NCBI GenBank assembly: GCA_041920415.1 | Contig: JBHGYD010000053.1 | Location: 1 to 64,000, forward strand | DNA: 64,000 nt | Direction: 5' to 3' | DNA from: JBHGYD01 sp041920415 | GTDB lineage: Bacteria; Bacillota; Bacilli; Bacillales; Anoxybacillaceae | Shown here: positions 17,129 to 25,749 of the stretch, one piece after another | Layout: every line of letters begins with the position of its first letter | Numbering within the stretch: the stretch's first letter is position 1 | Program-made: the position numbers and the translations under genes | Notes under the pieces: generated by a model | What the model saw: the letters and a program-made list of their open reading frames with translations, nothing else | What the model was told of the DNA's origin: nothing | Database searches by the model: none

Positions 17129-18063
17129 TGTCGCTTCGCTTTTTCCTCATTGAAGATGACGGTGTTGTTCGGAAGATGCTAGAGAAAATCATTACCGAAA
17201 GTGGACTAGGCGAAGTAGTAGGACAGGCGGAAGATGGACTTCACGTATCAATCGACCAGTTATACTCAGTCGATGTGGTGTTGATTGACCTGCTGATGCC
17301 AGGGCTTGATGGGATTCAAACAATGAAAAAATTAAAAGCGGAAGGGTTTACTGGTCAATTTATTATGATTTCTCAAGTAGAAAACAAGGAGATGGTGGGT
17401 CAAGCTTACCTCCATGGTGTAGATACATATATTCAAAAACCAATTAATCGTTACGAAGTCGTATCGGTGTTGAAAAGGGTGGCCGATCATATTTCCCTCG
17501 TCTCTTCACTCGATTCCATCCGCAGATTGTTGCAAGTATTAGATAAAAAAGAAAAAAATCACCGTGATTTCGATAACAAGAACTCGGTTTCTTTGCATTC
17601 TTATGAGAAAAATAATCTTGAGCAGAAAGTACGTCAACTTCTTCTTGTGTTAGGTATTGCTGGAGAAGCCGGAGCGTCTGATTTGTTGCTTGTGATGCAG
17701 TGGCTAGCTGAGAAAGAACAGCGGGGGCAGCCATTACGCGATTTGCCACAGCTGAAGGAATTATATACGCAAGTATTGCAGCAGATACGTGGCAACCAAG
17801 ATAAGAATTCGCTACAAAAAGAGATGCGCGCTATGGAGCAACGAATACGCCGGATGGTGTTGCAAGCTTTTACTCATTTGTCTTCGCTTGGTCTAACCGA
17901 TTATACGAATCCTACCTTCGAACATTTTGCCCCACGCTTGTTCGATTTCGAGGAAATCCGCCTGCGCATGCAGGAACTAGAGGCTGGCAAAAAGACAACG
18001 AAATGCAGGATTAATGTGAGAAAATTTTTGTCTGCCTTTTATATGGAAGTGAAAGGATCATAG
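17128..18063 (+). CDS. glnL: GlnL-type response regulator (YcbB family)
   Basis: 311 residues. The receiver domain (about 1-125) has the acidic pair ED near residue 9, phosphoacceptor Asp in VVLIDLLMPGLDG and Lys in IQKPINR. The C-terminal half carries the YcbB-specific DNA-binding domain (KEMRAMEQRIRRMVLQAFTH and the tail RINVRKFLSAFYMEVKG). In B. subtilis GlnL activates glutamine use genes. Here the obvious target is the glnQHMP operon just upstream. It is translationally coupled to glnK. Confidence 0.85.
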   Translation: MSLRFFLIEDDGVVRKMLEKIITESGLGEVVGQAEDGLHVSIDQLYSVDVVLIDLLMPGLDGIQTMKKLKAEGFTGQFIMISQVENKEMVGQAYLHGVDTYIQKPINRYEVVSVLKRVADHISLVSSLDSIRRLLQVLDKKEKNHRDFDNKNSVSLHSYEKNNLEQKVRQLLLVLGIAGEAGASDLLLVMQWLAEKEQRGQPLRDLPQLKELYTQVLQQIRGNQDKNSLQKEMRAMEQRIRRMVLQAFTHLSSLGLTDYTNPTFEHFAPRLFDFEEIRLRMQELEAGKKTTKCRINVRKFLSAFYMEVKGS

Positions 18064-18108
18064 CATACACCGCTAACGGACTTTTAGAGCACTCACGAAA
18101 AGATGAGA

Positions 18109-18143
18109 AAAGGAACTAGAGAGGTTGCAGCTCTAGTTCCTTT
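18109..18143 (+). terminator. Terminator after glnL
   Basis: AAAGGAACTAGAG pairs perfectly with CTCTAGTTCCTTT, 9-nt loop. The hairpin plus its upstream flank (CACGAAAAG-TGAGAA) recurs in diverged form at 19842-19876. Confidence 0.75.
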
Positions 18144-18356
18144 CTACTAGATTTTATTCAATTATTTCATTCATCTTGAAAGGCAGGCAATCGTTTTTAA
18201 TTATTTACCACTTCATGTTCGTAGTATTGTTGTCATTTTTTAGGTGTATGAAGAATATTAACATAAATATATTTTTTATGTTCTTCACCCTATTATGCAT
18301 TCTATAATACATTACGGTTGTTTGGTCAAATATTATGATAGATAGGAGACTTTGTT

Positions 18357-19253
18357 ATGAAGGAAAGAATATTTTTAATTTTAGCAAATTTGTTTTGGGC
18401 GGGAAACTATGTATTTGGAAAGTACGTCGTTACCGAGATGAGTCCATTATGGATTACTTTTACTAGGTGGTTTTTAGCCTTAGCGTTTCTCATTCCGATT
18501 TCTTATTTCGTTGAACGGCCTAATTATCGAGAAGTATTTAAACGTTATTGGTTACCATTAAGCTGCATGGGGCTTCTTGGTGTTATCGGATATAATCTCT
18601 TACTTTACGGAGCATTAAAATATACATCACCGATGAACGCTTCATTAGTAAATGCACTGAATCCAGCTATGATCGTTGTTTTTTCTTTTCTTCTATTGAA
18701 AGAAAGAGTGACTTTCGTTAATGTTGGAGGGTTTGCTCTTTCCCTTATTGGAGTGCTTTTGATATTAACGAAGGGACATTTAGAATGGATCTTTCAAACA
18801 ACATATAACCGCGGGGATTTAATGATGATAGTGGCTAATTTAACCTGGGTCTTTTACTCGATTATTGGAAAAAGATTAGCCGTTCCTCCTATTACGGCAA
18901 CAGCTTGTTCGGTTCTTCTTAGCGTCATTTTTTTATTTCCATTTCTTTTACTGCAACCGTTTGATATGACCCAATTAAGTGCGAGAGGAATTATCGGAAT
19001 CATCTATATGTGGCTATTTCCATCGGTCTGCTCCTTTGTTTTTTGGAATATCGCTGTAAAAAAAGTGGGACCTAGCCATGCGGGTGTGTATTTAAATTTG
19101 ATTACGGTATTTACTGCCATCATTACATTGATTTTAGGAGAAAAAATTCTCGCATCACAAATCATTGGCGGTGCTCTAGTACTGAGCGGAGTTTATTTTG
19201 CTACAAAAATACCTAAACCAAAAGAGAAGGTCATAAGAAGCGCACAATTGTAG
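18357..19253 (+). CDS. EamA/DMT-family transporter
   Basis: 298 residues with ten predicted membrane helices in two EamA repeats. NLFWAGNYVFGKYVV opens the first and NLTWVFYSIIGKRL the second, and the end is cytoplasmic and basic. It is probably an exporter of an amino acid or other metabolite; the substrate is unknown. TAGGAG stands upstream of the ATG. The gene stands alone with no adjacent regulator, and is not closely similar to the EamA protein at 1951-2859. Confidence 0.85.
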   Translation: MKERIFLILANLFWAGNYVFGKYVVTEMSPLWITFTRWFLALAFLIPISYFVERPNYREVFKRYWLPLSCMGLLGVIGYNLLLYGALKYTSPMNASLVNALNPAMIVVFSFLLLKERVTFVNVGGFALSLIGVLLILTKGHLEWIFQTTYNRGDLMMIVANLTWVFYSIIGKRLAVPPITATACSVLLSVIFLFPFLLLQPFDMTQLSARGIIGIIYMWLFPSVCSFVFWNIAVKKVGPSHAGVYLNLITVFTAIITLILGEKILASQIIGGALVLSGVYFATKIPKPKEKVIRSAQL

Positions 19254-19928
19254 ATTTTAATGATTGCAATTCTTGACCAAAAACGACAGATATCGATAGA
19301 CGATGTTGGTTTAGTTTTTCCATTATTTACAAAAACGCAATCACTATTATTATTTCAAATAAGTCGATATATATCAATCATTAAAGAGTTAAGGATACGT
19401 GGAAAAATATTTTAAAAAAACTCTTTGTTTCCGGCATCATGAATTGACACAATAATGGGATCGTAGGTTATCAAATGTCAGAAACACATGATGTTCAGCT
19501 AGTGGAAGATTGATTATTATATGCTTTGGAAAATAAGAAAGATGGATGATTCGTTCATTCTTCATACCGATCAAAGAATGTCATATCGCTCTACTAGATT
19601 ACACGGAGTATGTCAAGAAAAACAAATTGCTCTTTGTTAAGCTTTTTCTCCTATCTGAAAGCAGAGATTCAGCAGGAATGACAACAAACAACCAAAAACA
19701 TGATTCCATTCGACATGATCATCATCAATGTATACAAGTATCAAACATCGGTTCAAGATGCACAAACAAGTTAATAACAAACACAGGAGGGCTATGATTT
19801 CTCCTCCTCATCTTGACCGCCTTTCACGAAAAGGTGAGAAGAGAAAAGGAACCAGAGCAGTTTCAACTCTGATTCCTTTACCTAACCGATTTTATACTGT
19901 CTACTTTTGGGATCGCTATGCATTTCAT
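19254..19928. other. 675-bp region without a supported gene
   Basis: Short open frames occur but none has a ribosome site or recognisable family. The sequence looks like eroded coding or insertion DNA. At its right end a terminator hairpin (19842-19876) with the same flank as the glnL terminator serves the deacetylase gene on the other strand. Confidence 0.45.
19842..19876. terminator. Terminator hairpin near the deacetylase gene
   Basis: AAAGGAACCAGAG pairs with CTCTGATTCCTTT with one mismatch; symmetric A and T ends make it usable in both directions. The upstream flank TCACGAAAAGGTGAGAA matches that of the 18109-18143 hairpin. Confidence 0.65.
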
Positions 19929-20699
19929 TTATCCTGATATCCATTCGAAATATCTATAGTTTGGATGCATTTTTAGCAATTCTGATACGGTGACAAATTT
20001 GTATCCTCTCTTTTTAAGCTCAGGTAAAATTTGCTTGAGCGCTTCGATCGTTTGGCGACGATCCCCACCGTAATCGTGAAATAAGACAATATCACCGTTT
20101 CGCGCATTAGACAAAACCTTTTTTACAATATTCCTGACGCCCGGCTGTTTCCAATCTAATGTTTCTTGATGCCATGACCACATCACAACTGTATATCCTT
20201 CTTGGTTTGCAACATTAATGATGGTTTCATTATAATATCCTCCTGGCGGGCGAAATAATTTAGGAGAAAATTTAGTCAATTCAACAATGATTTGTTTTGT
20301 TTTTCTTAATTCTTTTCTGATTTCTTCTTCGGTAAGCCCTCTGAAATTTGAATGATTGTATGTATGATTAGCTAATTCATGACCCTCTAAAATTTCCCTT
20401 TTTACTAAATCGGGTTGATCTTTTACACGAGAACCAACTACAAAAAAGGTTGCCTTGGCTTGGTATTGTTTTAAAACATCTAGAATTTGTGGAGTATATG
20501 TTGAACTTGGTCCATCATCGAATGTCAATGCAATAACTTTCTTTTTGGTTGGTACTTCCCAAATCGCTTTTCCTTGTTCTTCATAAAACCATCGTCCTTT
20601 ATTATTGTTCGCTGTTATGGGTAATACACAAATAAACGATAGAACAACCGAACAACCTATGATAGAGATGAACCATTTGAAAAACGTTTTATTTATCAT
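19929..20699 (-). CDS. Polysaccharide deacetylase (CE4)
   Basis: 256 residues. An N-terminal membrane anchor or signal (about 8-30) is followed by a NodB-homology domain with all CE4 motifs: TFDDGPSS (metal Asp and base), HTYNH (metal histidines), RPPGGYYN, the Trp motif MWSWHQETLDW and LFHDYGG. The family removes acetyl groups from N-acetylglucosamine or N-acetylmuramic acid in peptidoglycan, outside the membrane. It is close in style to the PdaA/PdaB and YlxY proteins of Bacillus, but the exact paralogue is unclear. It is a single-gene unit; the ribosome site is weak. Confidence 0.85.
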   Translation of the reverse strand: MINKTFFKWFISIIGCSVVLSFICVLPITANNNKGRWFYEEQGKAIWEVPTKKKVIALTFDDGPSSTYTPQILDVLKQYQAKATFFVVGSRVKDQPDLVKREILEGHELANHTYNHSNFRGLTEEEIRKELRKTKQIIVELTKFSPKLFRPPGGYYNETIINVANQEGYTVVMWSWHQETLDWKQPGVRNIVKKVLSNARNGDIVLFHDYGGDRRQTIEALKQILPELKKRGYKFVTVSELLKMHPNYRYFEWISG

Positions 20700-21069
20700 T
20701 AAGCATCAACACTTTCTGTATGGATTCGTTGTTTGTGTTAGGATACTGAAAAGGTAATCATTTCTTCATTTTTATACTTTCTGACAATCATTCTTTTTAT
20801 GTTGGTAATTCTCCCCAATGTCAGTTCGTGGATAACAAATAATAGAAGTTAGTTCTCGTCAATATCGATAATTAGATGTTTCTTAGGGGAAAACGGGGAT
20901 TCTCTCCCCTCCTATTGTGGACACAACTCTTAATGTCCGGCACAGTAACTTCTGTACAAGTTTCCTGTTAAATGGACTTTGAGCATCACCCTACTTTCTA
21001 TTGGTAGCTCTTCCTTTTCCCTTCGGCATGCTCTTCACTCTCTTTATATTCATGTATCCTTTTTTGTTT
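20700..21069. other. Intergenic region, no feature recognised
   Basis: 370 bp between two genes on the minus strand. It contains no ORF with a ribosome site. A GC-richer stretch near 20880-20960 has no structure I can name. Confidence 0.35.
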
Positions 21070-21345
21070 TTATGAAAAACCTTTACAGCGAGATTGAATT
21101 TCGTCTAAATCCGCTATGAATTGCTTTATTTCTTCCTGTGACAATTTCACAGGCATTTGATCATAAAGAATGAGGATTTGTTCTTCTTCGTCATTTTGAT
21201 GATTTTTCAGATAGTCTGACAGATGTTGTAGCTGATGTGGTTGGAGAACGGATTCAACGAAAAACTGTTTTAACTTTTGAATGGTGAAGACGTTCATTTC
21301 ATTGTCATATTCACCGGAAATAATGCGTCCTTCGATCCATGACAT
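21070..21345 (-). CDS. Small acidic hypothetical protein
   Basis: 91 residues, soluble, acidic, predicted helical, with no motif I recognise. The start is well supported by AGGAGG ahead of the ATG. It contains no cysteines apart from one near the C-terminus (SRCKGFS). It is a single gene; neighbours give no hint of role. Confidence 0.6.
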   Translation of the reverse strand: MSWIEGRIISGEYDNEMNVFTIQKLKQFFVESVLQPHQLQHLSDYLKNHQNDEEEQILILYDQMPVKLSQEEIKQFIADLDEIQSRCKGFS

Positions 21346-21595
21346 ACCGGCTTTTCCTCCTGTTTTTGTTTACATTAGTGTTTCCCAAAATCAATTTTTT
21401 ATTGAAAATCATGTCAAACCAATAGACAGTGTTTTAACAAACCATTGACTGGATCGTTATATATTAGACTACCTGTGCGTACAATAAGAAAATGGAACGA
21501 CTTTTTTGTCACTCAACATCTATTCTTAAACAAGGAATCACTTCATGTTTCTTTTATGTGTATTTGTAAATTTACCCAAATACAGCAATGAACCT

Positions 21596-21626
21596 CTCCC
21601 ACCTACACTTCACTTAGAGGTGGGAG
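21596..21626. repeat. IS605-type terminal hairpin (solo, intact)
   Basis: Perfect CTCCCACCT / AGGTGGGAG stem with a 13-nt loop, followed by ACTTCTCGG. It is the best-preserved member of the family also seen at 550-580 and 6257-6289. Confidence 0.55.
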
Positions 21627-21650
21627 ACTTCTCGGTGAACATGTTAAAAT

Positions 21651-21689
21651 AAAAGCGCCAAAACCCGCATTCAGGTCTCGACGCTTTTT
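21651..21689 (-). terminator. Terminator of the ansAB operon
   Basis: On the minus strand AAAAGCGTCGAGACC pairs with GGTTTTGGCGCTTTT with one bulge, followed by ATT. It starts directly after the ansB stop. Confidence 0.7.
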
Positions 21690-21693
21690 CGTA

Positions 21694-23124
21694 CTATTTA
21701 TTTTGTAAGAGATGTTTAGATCCCGCAATGCCAGGGCGGGTCATCTCGTATGGATCTAAAATCACGTCCAATTCTTGTTCTGTTAATAGATTATAAGATA
21801 TACATAGTTCTCGGACAGATCTCCCAGTAAGCACAGCTTCGCGGGCAATGCGAGATGCTGTTTCATAGCCAAGGTAAGGATTTAAGGCCGTAATGACACC
21901 GACACTTTTTTCCACATATTCCTTTAATTTCGCTTCGTTTGCTTCAATTCCTGCTAAACAGTAATCGGTAAATACGCGAAACGCATTGTTCATAATACTA
22001 ATGGACTGAAGCAAATTAAAAACAAGCACCGGCTCCATGACATTTAACTCGAACTGCCCCGCTTCTGACGCCAAACATATTGTGTGATCATTACCTATGA
22101 CTTGGAACGCAACTTGATTGATGACTTCAGCCATGACCGGATTCACTTTTCCTGGCATGATAGAAGAACCAGGTTGTCGGGCCGGTAATGTAATTTCAGC
22201 GAATCCCGCACGAGGTCCCGATGCCATTAATCTTAAGTCGTTGGCGATTTTCGACATATTAATCATACATACTTTCAATGCGGCGGAAACTTCCGTGTAA
22301 GCATCCGTATTTTGCGTACCATCAACGAGATGTTCGACACCAATGAGCGAAAATCCGCTAATTTCGGAAAGATGCTTAATCACGAGTTCAATATAGCGAG
22401 GATCTGCATTCAATCCCGTGCCAACCGCCGTTGCTCCCATGTTGATCTCATAAAGATGCTCCCGAGATCGTTTAATCCGTTTCATGTCACGAGCTAAGAC
22501 GCGCCGATACGCTTCAAATTCCTGTCCTAACCGAATAGGTACGGCATCTTGCAAGTGCGTGCGACCCATTTTAATGACATGGTCAAACTGTTTCGCTTTT
22601 TCCGCAAAGACATCATGCATGTGATCCATAGTCGCCAACAATTTCTCTAACATACTTAAAACAGCAATATGAATTGCAGTCGGAAAAGCATCATTCGTTG
22701 ACTGTGACATATTTACATGGTTGTTTGGGCTTATAATATGATAACTTCCCTTCCGTTCACCAATTAGCTCAAGCGCTCGGTTTGCAATCACTTCGTTCGT
22801 GTTCATGTTAATGGACGTACCAGCCCCGCCTTGAATCGGGTCAACAATAAATTGATCGTGCCATTTCCCTTCGATAATTTCTTGTGCCGCCGTAACGATC
22901 GCGTTGCCAAGACGCGAATCTAATCGCCCTATTTCCATGTTCGCTAATGCGGCGGCTTTTTTCACCATCGCCATCGCCTGAATTAAAGACGGGTGAAGAC
23001 GATATCCTGTAATTGGAAAATTTTCAACCGCGCGCATCGTTTGAATTCCATAGTAAGCGTGCTCAGGAATTTCTTTTTCTCCGAGAAAATCTTTTTCCCG
23101 CCGGCATAATTTCATTTCGATCAT
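21694..23124 (-). CDS. ansB: Aspartate ammonia-lyase (aspartase)
   Basis: 476 residues, normal length for aspartase, which cleaves L-aspartate to fumarate and ammonia. The fumarase/aspartase superfamily signature GSSIMPGKVNPVMAEV holds the catalytic serine. Other conserved blocks are GTSINMNTNEV, SQSTNDAFPTA and GRTHLQDAVPI. Start ATG 23124 is chosen because GGGGAG precedes it and it overlaps the ansA stop as ATGA; the frame extends further upstream inside ansA. With ansA it converts asparagine to fumarate plus two ammonia. Confidence 0.93.
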   Translation of the reverse strand: MIEMKLCRREKDFLGEKEIPEHAYYGIQTMRAVENFPITGYRLHPSLIQAMAMVKKAAALANMEIGRLDSRLGNAIVTAAQEIIEGKWHDQFIVDPIQGGAGTSINMNTNEVIANRALELIGERKGSYHIISPNNHVNMSQSTNDAFPTAIHIAVLSMLEKLLATMDHMHDVFAEKAKQFDHVIKMGRTHLQDAVPIRLGQEFEAYRRVLARDMKRIKRSREHLYEINMGATAVGTGLNADPRYIELVIKHLSEISGFSLIGVEHLVDGTQNTDAYTEVSAALKVCMINMSKIANDLRLMASGPRAGFAEITLPARQPGSSIMPGKVNPVMAEVINQVAFQVIGNDHTICLASEAGQFELNVMEPVLVFNLLQSISIMNNAFRVFTDYCLAGIEANEAKLKEYVEKSVGVITALNPYLGYETASRIAREAVLTGRSVRELCISYNLLTEQELDVILDPYEMTRPGIAGSKHLLQNK

Positions 23125-24137
23125 TCTACTCCCCACTTTCTTTTTTCTGCCTTCGGAGTAATGTCCCTTGCAATTGGGGTTTCCATGATTTTCTTTACTT
23201 CCATCAGGTTGTTTGTTTTTCCTAATGCCCACATGAGCTTTGGTACAATCGCTTCTGTATTCATATCCCCTGAAAGAATCACCATATTTTGCGCAACTTT
23301 CCGCCCCACTTCATAAAGGGTTAAGTCTTCCCCTTCCTCCAAACATTGAGTTGTGATGACAACTGCTATTCCTGAATCGATCAGTTCTTTTATTTTTGGA
23401 AGCAAGTTTCTTTCTTGAAAAGGCACACCGCCATTTCCAAAACTCTCAATAATAACTCCCTTGTAAAGATGTTTTATGTAATCAAACATTTCCGGTTTTG
23501 TTCCAGGATAAAGTTTTAGCAAGAAAACATCCGGACATAACGATGTATCGAGCTTTACCTCTCCTTTTACAGGAGGAATTTTAAAATGGTACGTTATGTC
23601 TGACCGCTCGATATAGGCGATGTACGGATGATTAATACTCTCAAACGCATCATAGCTTTTTGTCCGCATTTTCACTGCTCTTGTCCCGATAATCACTCTG
23701 CCGTCAAAGACGATATACACACCACCAATCTCCTCGCAGGCAAACCGAAGCGCATCAGCGATATTCTTTTTCGCATCCGTTTTCTTAAACCCAATCGGTA
23801 CTTGAGAGCCTGTAAGAACAACCGGTTTACTTAAGTTTTGCAGCATGTATGAAAGCGCTGCTGCTGTATACGCCATCGTATCCGTTCCATGGGTAATGAC
23901 AAAGCCATCGTAAGCGTCATAGTTGTCATAAATGGCTTGGGCAATTTTTATCCAATATTCCGGCTGCATATTCGTACTGTCAATGTTCATCAAAATTTTG
24001 CTTTCTATTATGTATTTTTCATCCTGTTTCGGTAAATAGCTGATCAGCTCTTCTGCTGTCATAGCCGGTGTTAAACCATTTTCTCCTTTTACCGAAGCGA
24101 TCGTTCCGCCGGTAGCTAATAATAATAACTTTTTCAT
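23121..24137 (-). CDS. ansA: L-asparaginase (type I, cytoplasmic)
   Basis: About 338 residues, hydrolysing L-asparagine to aspartate and ammonia. The N-terminal nucleophile motif LLLATGGTIAS (catalytic Thr) and the second triad segment GFVITHGTDTMAYTAAAL are intact. There is no signal peptide, in line with a cytosolic type I enzyme. Start ATG 24137 follows a run AAAGGGGGGG; the frame runs further upstream without a site. It is first in the ansA-ansB operon, divergent from ansR, exactly as in B. subtilis. Confidence 0.93.
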   Translation of the reverse strand: MKKLLLLATGGTIASVKGENGLTPAMTAEELISYLPKQDEKYIIESKILMNIDSTNMQPEYWIKIAQAIYDNYDAYDGFVITHGTDTMAYTAAALSYMLQNLSKPVVLTGSQVPIGFKKTDAKKNIADALRFACEEIGGVYIVFDGRVIIGTRAVKMRTKSYDAFESINHPYIAYIERSDITYHFKIPPVKGEVKLDTSLCPDVFLLKLYPGTKPEMFDYIKHLYKGVIIESFGNGGVPFQERNLLPKIKELIDSGIAVVITTQCLEEGEDLTLYEVGRKVAQNMVILSGDMNTEAIVPKLMWALGKTNNLMEVKKIMETPIARDITPKAEKRKWGVE

Positions 24138-24417
24138 CTTCTCCCCCCCTTTGAGAAAAAATCGATTCAAAAATAGAGGATTTATTTTTTCGTAAATAAA
24201 GAGAACGAATATTCCAATTGTTTTCAAAAGACAAATTAGTGTAAATTATAAGTACCAATTGTACGCGCTACGCGACCAATCGATTAAAATTATAGTCATT
24301 ATTGATAAGGATAACAAGTATTTTTTATTCATTTCGCGAACATTATGATTGTTATTCAATTTCCATAAAAAAGACGAATGATATGATAAGACGAAAGAAA
24401 GCAAGGAGGGCAAACCG

Positions 24418-24777
24418 GTGATATCGAAACGATTATCGGAATTGAGAAAAAGGAAAAAGTGGTCATTGCAATATACAGCTGATCGGCTTGGAATTGCGAA
24501 AAGTACATACGCTGGATATGAATCGGGATACCGCCAACCTTCTTTGGAAGCCATAAAAGAGCTTGCGAGTCTGTTTGAAACATCCGTTGACTATTTATTG
24601 GGCGTAGTGGACAACTCCTCCTTCGAGCTAAAAGACAAAATGAAGAGCTTGGAACTGACAGAAAAAGATCTATTAGCTAAAGTTCGTTTAACCATCGATG
24701 GCAAGAACCTTTCACCAGATGAACTAAACCAATTCATTGCCTTTATTCGAGTAAAAAGAGAAATCGAAGCAAAATGA
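24418..24777 (+). CDS. ansR: AnsR-type XRE-family repressor
   Basis: 119 residues. An N-terminal Cro/C1 helix-turn-helix (about 4-60; LQYTADRLGIAKSTYAGYESGYRQPSLEAI) is followed by a small helical dimer or ligand region. The divergent position next to ansAB and the length fit AnsR, which represses the asparagine operon until asparagine is present. The start is GTG behind AAGGAGG. A terminator (24832-24870) follows. Confidence 0.85.
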   Translation: MISKRLSELRKRKKWSLQYTADRLGIAKSTYAGYESGYRQPSLEAIKELASLFETSVDYLLGVVDNSSFELKDKMKSLELTEKDLLAKVRLTIDGKNLSPDELNQFIAFIRVKREIEAK

Positions 24778-24831
24778 TAAAATTTATGAAAAACGTCATG
24801 TTATTTAATTGTTCTTTTTTCTAGTAAACAT

Positions 24832-24870
24832 AAAAAGCGTCGACACCTATTTTCAGAGAGCGACGCTTTT
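24832..24870 (+). terminator. Terminator of ansR
   Basis: AAAAGCGTCG pairs perfectly with CGACGCTTTT, 18-nt loop, then a short T-rich stretch. Confidence 0.75.
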
Positions 24871-24981
24871 ATGTACCATTTATCTTTATTTTTCTTCCAT
24901 CCTATTAACCTGTTTGCCTGTGATTCGATTTATGGAAGCGTAACAAGCTTCCATCCGTATTTTTTGTTTTACAAACAGTCC

Positions 24982-25320
24982 TTATGAAGCCTTTTTCTGT
25001 CTATTATCTCGTTTAATATGTATCTCAAGCCATCTTGACACACTGCCAAGGCTGCGCTGCTCTTTATAAACAGGAACACATTCCTCGAGGAGACATAGTT
25101 TTAAGATTTCAAAACCTTCCAATTGTTGGATTGTTTGCTCGATTTCTTTCTTTTGTTCCATCCCTATTAAAGAGATCGATTGTTTCGGTTTAAATTCAAT
25201 CTTTAAGATTCCGCTTTGAATTTGTTCCTCCAACGATAATTTTGATGCGGCTAATTTGATAAACATTCTGTTCAGTTTCCATAAGTTGATTCCATGAATG
25301 CTCTTCCAAAATGCTAACAT
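24982..25320 (-). CDS. Hypothetical protein, 112 residues
   Basis: No family recognised. It is a basic, mixed alpha/beta-looking protein with a basic C-terminus (HIKRDNRQKKAS). The start is supported by AAGGGGG before the ATG. It has a single-gene context between ansR and the lactone operon. It could be a small regulator or a chaperone-like protein, but nothing in the sequence decides this. Confidence 0.5.
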   Translation of the reverse strand: MLAFWKSIHGINLWKLNRMFIKLAASKLSLEEQIQSGILKIEFKPKQSISLIGMEQKKEIEQTIQQLEGFEILKLCLLEECVPVYKEQRSLGSVSRWLEIHIKRDNRQKKAS

Positions 25321-25749
25321 AATTGCTACCCCCTTCTTTTCTACGCTGTCTACGCAAAAATATTAAATTCGCTTGTTTATCTTATTTTTAAGGGGTAGAT
25401 CAAAATATTTATTATTTCTAAATATTTTTTATTTCAACTTTCTTATTAATTGTCACCATCGCTGCCATGGTTGTTGGACTCCATAAGTTTGCTTATGCCG
25501 AATCTTTATTTTGAGTAGATTGTTTTGTATACCCCCTATTATTTTAGAAGGACCATCAACAAAACCTAATATAATATCTGAAATACTATTAGAGTTTATT
25601 AAAAAATTCATTGTACAAGATTTTATCAAACGTTGATTATTTCCACACTACCCACCTTTATCGAACGTACCAACTGACAGATCATAAAAAATCCCTTCTG
25701 CCATGGTGGACAGAAGGGATTTTTAGCTTTTAGTTACATATTAATTAAA
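25321..25749. other. Intergenic region, terminator at its right end
   Basis: 429 AT-rich bases. Only the terminator at 25687-25724 is recognisable; no ORF or RNA gene is supported. Confidence 0.4.
25687..25724 (-). terminator. Terminator of the sigma-54 lactone operon
   Basis: AAAATCCCTTCTG pairs perfectly with CAGAAGGGATTTT, 10-nt loop, 26 bases past the last stop codon. Confidence 0.8.

Larger units (their letters stand above)
21346..21693. other. Intergenic region with a solo IS605-type end
   Basis: 348 bp. It holds the intact hairpin at 21596-21626 and the ansB terminator at 21651-21689. No coding remnant of a transposon gene was found beside the hairpin. Confidence 0.45.

Noticed and set aside
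19546..19797. Plus-strand frame of 83 codons
   Set aside because: No ribosome site, mixed low-complexity composition, no family. Probably eroded DNA.
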